Positions 10,370 through 11,628 of a stretch of 11,628 nt of DNA are shown in pieces. This stretch comes from Mariprofundaceae bacterium (GTDB lineage: Bacteria; Pseudomonadota; Zetaproteobacteria; Mariprofundales; Mariprofundaceae). A model generated the notes under the pieces. It was not told the origin of the DNA. It made no database searches and saw only the letters and a program-made list of their open reading frames with translations. The translations under genes were made by a program, and so were the position numbers. Within the stretch, counting starts at the first letter, position 1. Every line of letters starts with the position of its first letter. The stretch covers positions 1-11,628 of the forward strand of contig WSZY01000123.1 of assembly GCA_013139875.1 (NCBI GenBank), written 5' to 3'.

Positions 10370-11284
10370 GTGTTGAAACTCCGAACCCGTTTTGCACCCA
10401 GCCCCACAGGGCTGCTGCATGTAGGCAATGCCTACTCGGCATTGATATGCCAGCAATGGGCGGAAAAACACGATGCCGAACTGCTGCTTCGTATCGAGGA
10501 TATTGATCACACCCGGTGCAGAGATGAATATGCCACCCGGCTGATTGAGGATCTTCACTGGCTTGGCCTGAAGTGGCAGGGCGACACCCTCAAACAGAGT
10601 GAACATCAGAGCCGCTATCGCAATGCACTGGAGAAACTCAGGGAGCTGGGTGTGATCTACCCCTGCTTCTGTAGCCGGAAACATGTTCGGGAGGAGATCG
10701 AACGCATGGGTATCGCCCCGCATGCGGAGGATATCGGCGACCCCTATCCCGGTATCTGCCGGCAGATCGATCTCCACCAGCGTCATGAGCGCACACTGCA
10801 TGAACGCTTTGCATGGCGGCTGGACTGTGCCAGTGCGATCAAACAGGTTGGTGAATCGCTGACATGGAGCGATGAGCATGGACATCACCACCCCGTCAAC
10901 CTGTCGGCTCTGGGAGATCTGGTGATCGGGCGCAGGGATATCGGTATCAGCTATCATCTTGCGGTTGTCGTTGATGATGCCTGGCAGGGCATCACCCATG
11001 TCATCAGGGGTAAAGATCTGTTTTCCAGCACTGCTGTTCACCGCCTTCTACAAGCCCTGCTAAAACTGCCAACCCCCACCTATATCCATCACCCCCTGCT
11101 TGTTGATGGTGATGGAAGGCGGCTGGCAAAACGTGGTGAAGTGACCACCCTGAAACATTTAAGAGATGGCGGCATCACAGCCACCTCTCTCCGCCGCTTC
11201 CTGCTCAAAGAGGGGCCCCATCTATGGCCTTTTTCCCCTGATAACATTGATGAAATCAGGGAACAGCTTGGCAGCGACAGTTAA
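10370..11284 (+). CDS. gluQ: Glutamyl-queuosine tRNA(Asp) synthetase
   Basis: Activates glutamate and attaches it to queuosine in the anticodon wobble base of tRNA(Asp), rather than to a tRNA 3' end. The 304 residues cover only the catalytic half of a glutamyl-tRNA synthetase and lack the anticodon-binding domain, as expected for GluQ (YadB). Visible marks are RFAPSPTGLLHVGNAYSAL (7-25, HIGH-type HVGN at 17-20), LLLRIEDID (38-46), a zinc site C99-x-C101...Y126-x3-C130, SYHLAVVVDDAWQGITHVIRGKDL (194-217), and RLAKRG (251-256) in the KMSKS position. The C101-Y126 stretch is longer than in E. coli. The start is GTG 10370 or the adjacent TTG 10373; neither has a strong ribosome site. Eighteen bp from the antiporter stop, so probably cotranscribed. 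A true GltX is excluded by length. Confidence 0.93.
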   Translation: MLKLRTRFAPSPTGLLHVGNAYSALICQQWAEKHDAELLLRIEDIDHTRCRDEYATRLIEDLHWLGLKWQGDTLKQSEHQSRYRNALEKLRELGVIYPCFCSRKHVREEIERMGIAPHAEDIGDPYPGICRQIDLHQRHERTLHERFAWRLDCASAIKQVGESLTWSDEHGHHHPVNLSALGDLVIGRRDIGISYHLAVVVDDAWQGITHVIRGKDLFSSTAVHRLLQALLKLPTPTYIHHPLLVDGDGRRLAKRGEVTTLKHLRDGGITATSLRRFLLKEGPHLWPFSPDNIDEIREQLGSDS

Positions 11285-11331
11285 AACGCTCAGAATGGCC
11301 GCCATTGAAATTCCAACAGAGGACCTCTTCG

Positions 11332-11628
11332 TTGCCTACAATTCTTGATCTCATCGGTAATACGCCACTGGCTGAACTGCGCCACATCACTGCGCATCTG
11401 CCGGAAAACATCCGGATTCTGGCAAAGCTGGAGCGCTTTAACCCCGGTGGTTCCGTAAAAGACCGCCCTGCACTTCGCATGATTCAGGAAGGCCTGAAGT
11501 CCGGTGAACTGACCCGCGGCAAGACTATACTGGACTCCACATCAGGAAATACCGGCATCGCACTGGCAATGATCGGTGCAGCCATGGGCTACAAAGTCCG
11601 GCTGGTATTGCCGGGCAATGTCTCTGAC
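11332..11628 (+). CDS. cysM: Cysteine synthase, CysM-like (O-acetylserine sulfhydrylase B family), 3' end cut by window edge
   Basis: PLP enzyme that makes cysteine from an acetylated (or related) serine and sulfide or another sulfur donor. The 99 visible residues are the N-terminal third: MPTILDLIGNTPLAELRHIT, the PLP-binding K43 in NPGGSVKDRPAL (38-47), and the substrate loop STSGNTGIALAM (69-80). SVKDRPAL and GIALAM are closer to CysM than to CysK, whose usual motifs are ASVKDR and IALAF, but a related family member such as a CBS-like or phosphoserine-using enzyme cannot be excluded without the rest. The start is TTG 11332, chosen because AGAGGA (11318-11323) lies 8 nt upstream and the N-terminus then has the E. 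coli CysM length. It lies 47 bp after gluQ with no T-tract terminator between (only a short AATGG/CCATT hairpin), so it may share the transcript. Confidence 0.9.
   Translation, partial: MPTILDLIGNTPLAELRHITAHLPENIRILAKLERFNPGGSVKDRPALRMIQEGLKSGELTRGKTILDSTSGNTGIALAMIGAAMGYKVRLVLPGNVSD

Noticed and set aside
10253..11041. A 262-codon open frame on the minus strand opposite the antiporter end and gluQ
   Set aside because: The plus-strand proteins are clearly real here; the antisense product resembles no family I know.
11318..11328. AGAGGACCTCT near-palindrome before cysM as an operator or ribosome-site hairpin
   Set aside because: Only a 4-bp stem with a 3-base loop is physically possible; it is better explained as the Shine-Dalgarno with a chance complement.

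Overview
The window is a stretch of bacterial core genome. It looks like a Gram-negative proteobacterium: kdsA implies an LPS with KDO, PurL is the long single-chain form (about 1290 residues) typical of beta/gamma and related proteobacteria, and the order pyrG-kdsA-eno is a common proteobacterial arrangement. The class cannot be fixed from the sequence. A lineage outside the classical enterobacteria is suggested by the metal-type KdsA and by a GluQ with a long zinc-site insert. Zetaproteobacteria would fit, but that is only a guess. I see no insertion sequences, phage genes, CRISPR arrays, tRNAs or rRNAs.

Left arm (1-8292), all on the minus strand. In transcription order it holds rpsT (ribosomal protein S20, with its own promoter and a strong terminator), purL (purine synthesis, broken by an apparent one-base frameshift near 7397), a 158-179 bp spacer with a candidate terminator, then pyrG (CTP synthase), kdsA (KDO-8-phosphate synthase) and eno (enolase, cut by the left edge). 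pyrG and kdsA abut, and eno follows after 57 bp, so these three probably form one transcript. It would link CTP supply, KDO synthesis (KDO is activated with CTP) and PEP, which enolase makes and KdsA consumes.

Divergent control region (8293-8485, 193 bp). Toward the left it carries a good sigma70-type rpsT promoter and an S20 leader that can fold so as to cover its own Shine-Dalgarno. Toward the right it carries a weaker promoter whose predicted start region is covered by a perfect 8-1-8 inverted repeat, followed by a tiny upstream reading frame whose stop touches the antiporter ATG.

Right arm (8486-11628), all on the plus strand. A CPA1/NhaP-type cation:proton antiporter fused to a C-terminal TrkA/RCK regulatory unit is followed 18 bp later by gluQ (glutamyl-queuosine tRNA(Asp) synthetase). 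A CysM-like cysteine synthase comes 47 bp after that and is cut by the right edge. The short spacings suggest one transcript, although the three functions are unrelated in any obvious way.

The main points for a second look are the purL frameshift, the S20 leader, the antiporter promoter palindrome with its upstream frame, and the high share of non-ATG starts (five of eight genes). I found no convincing undescribed multi-gene system.
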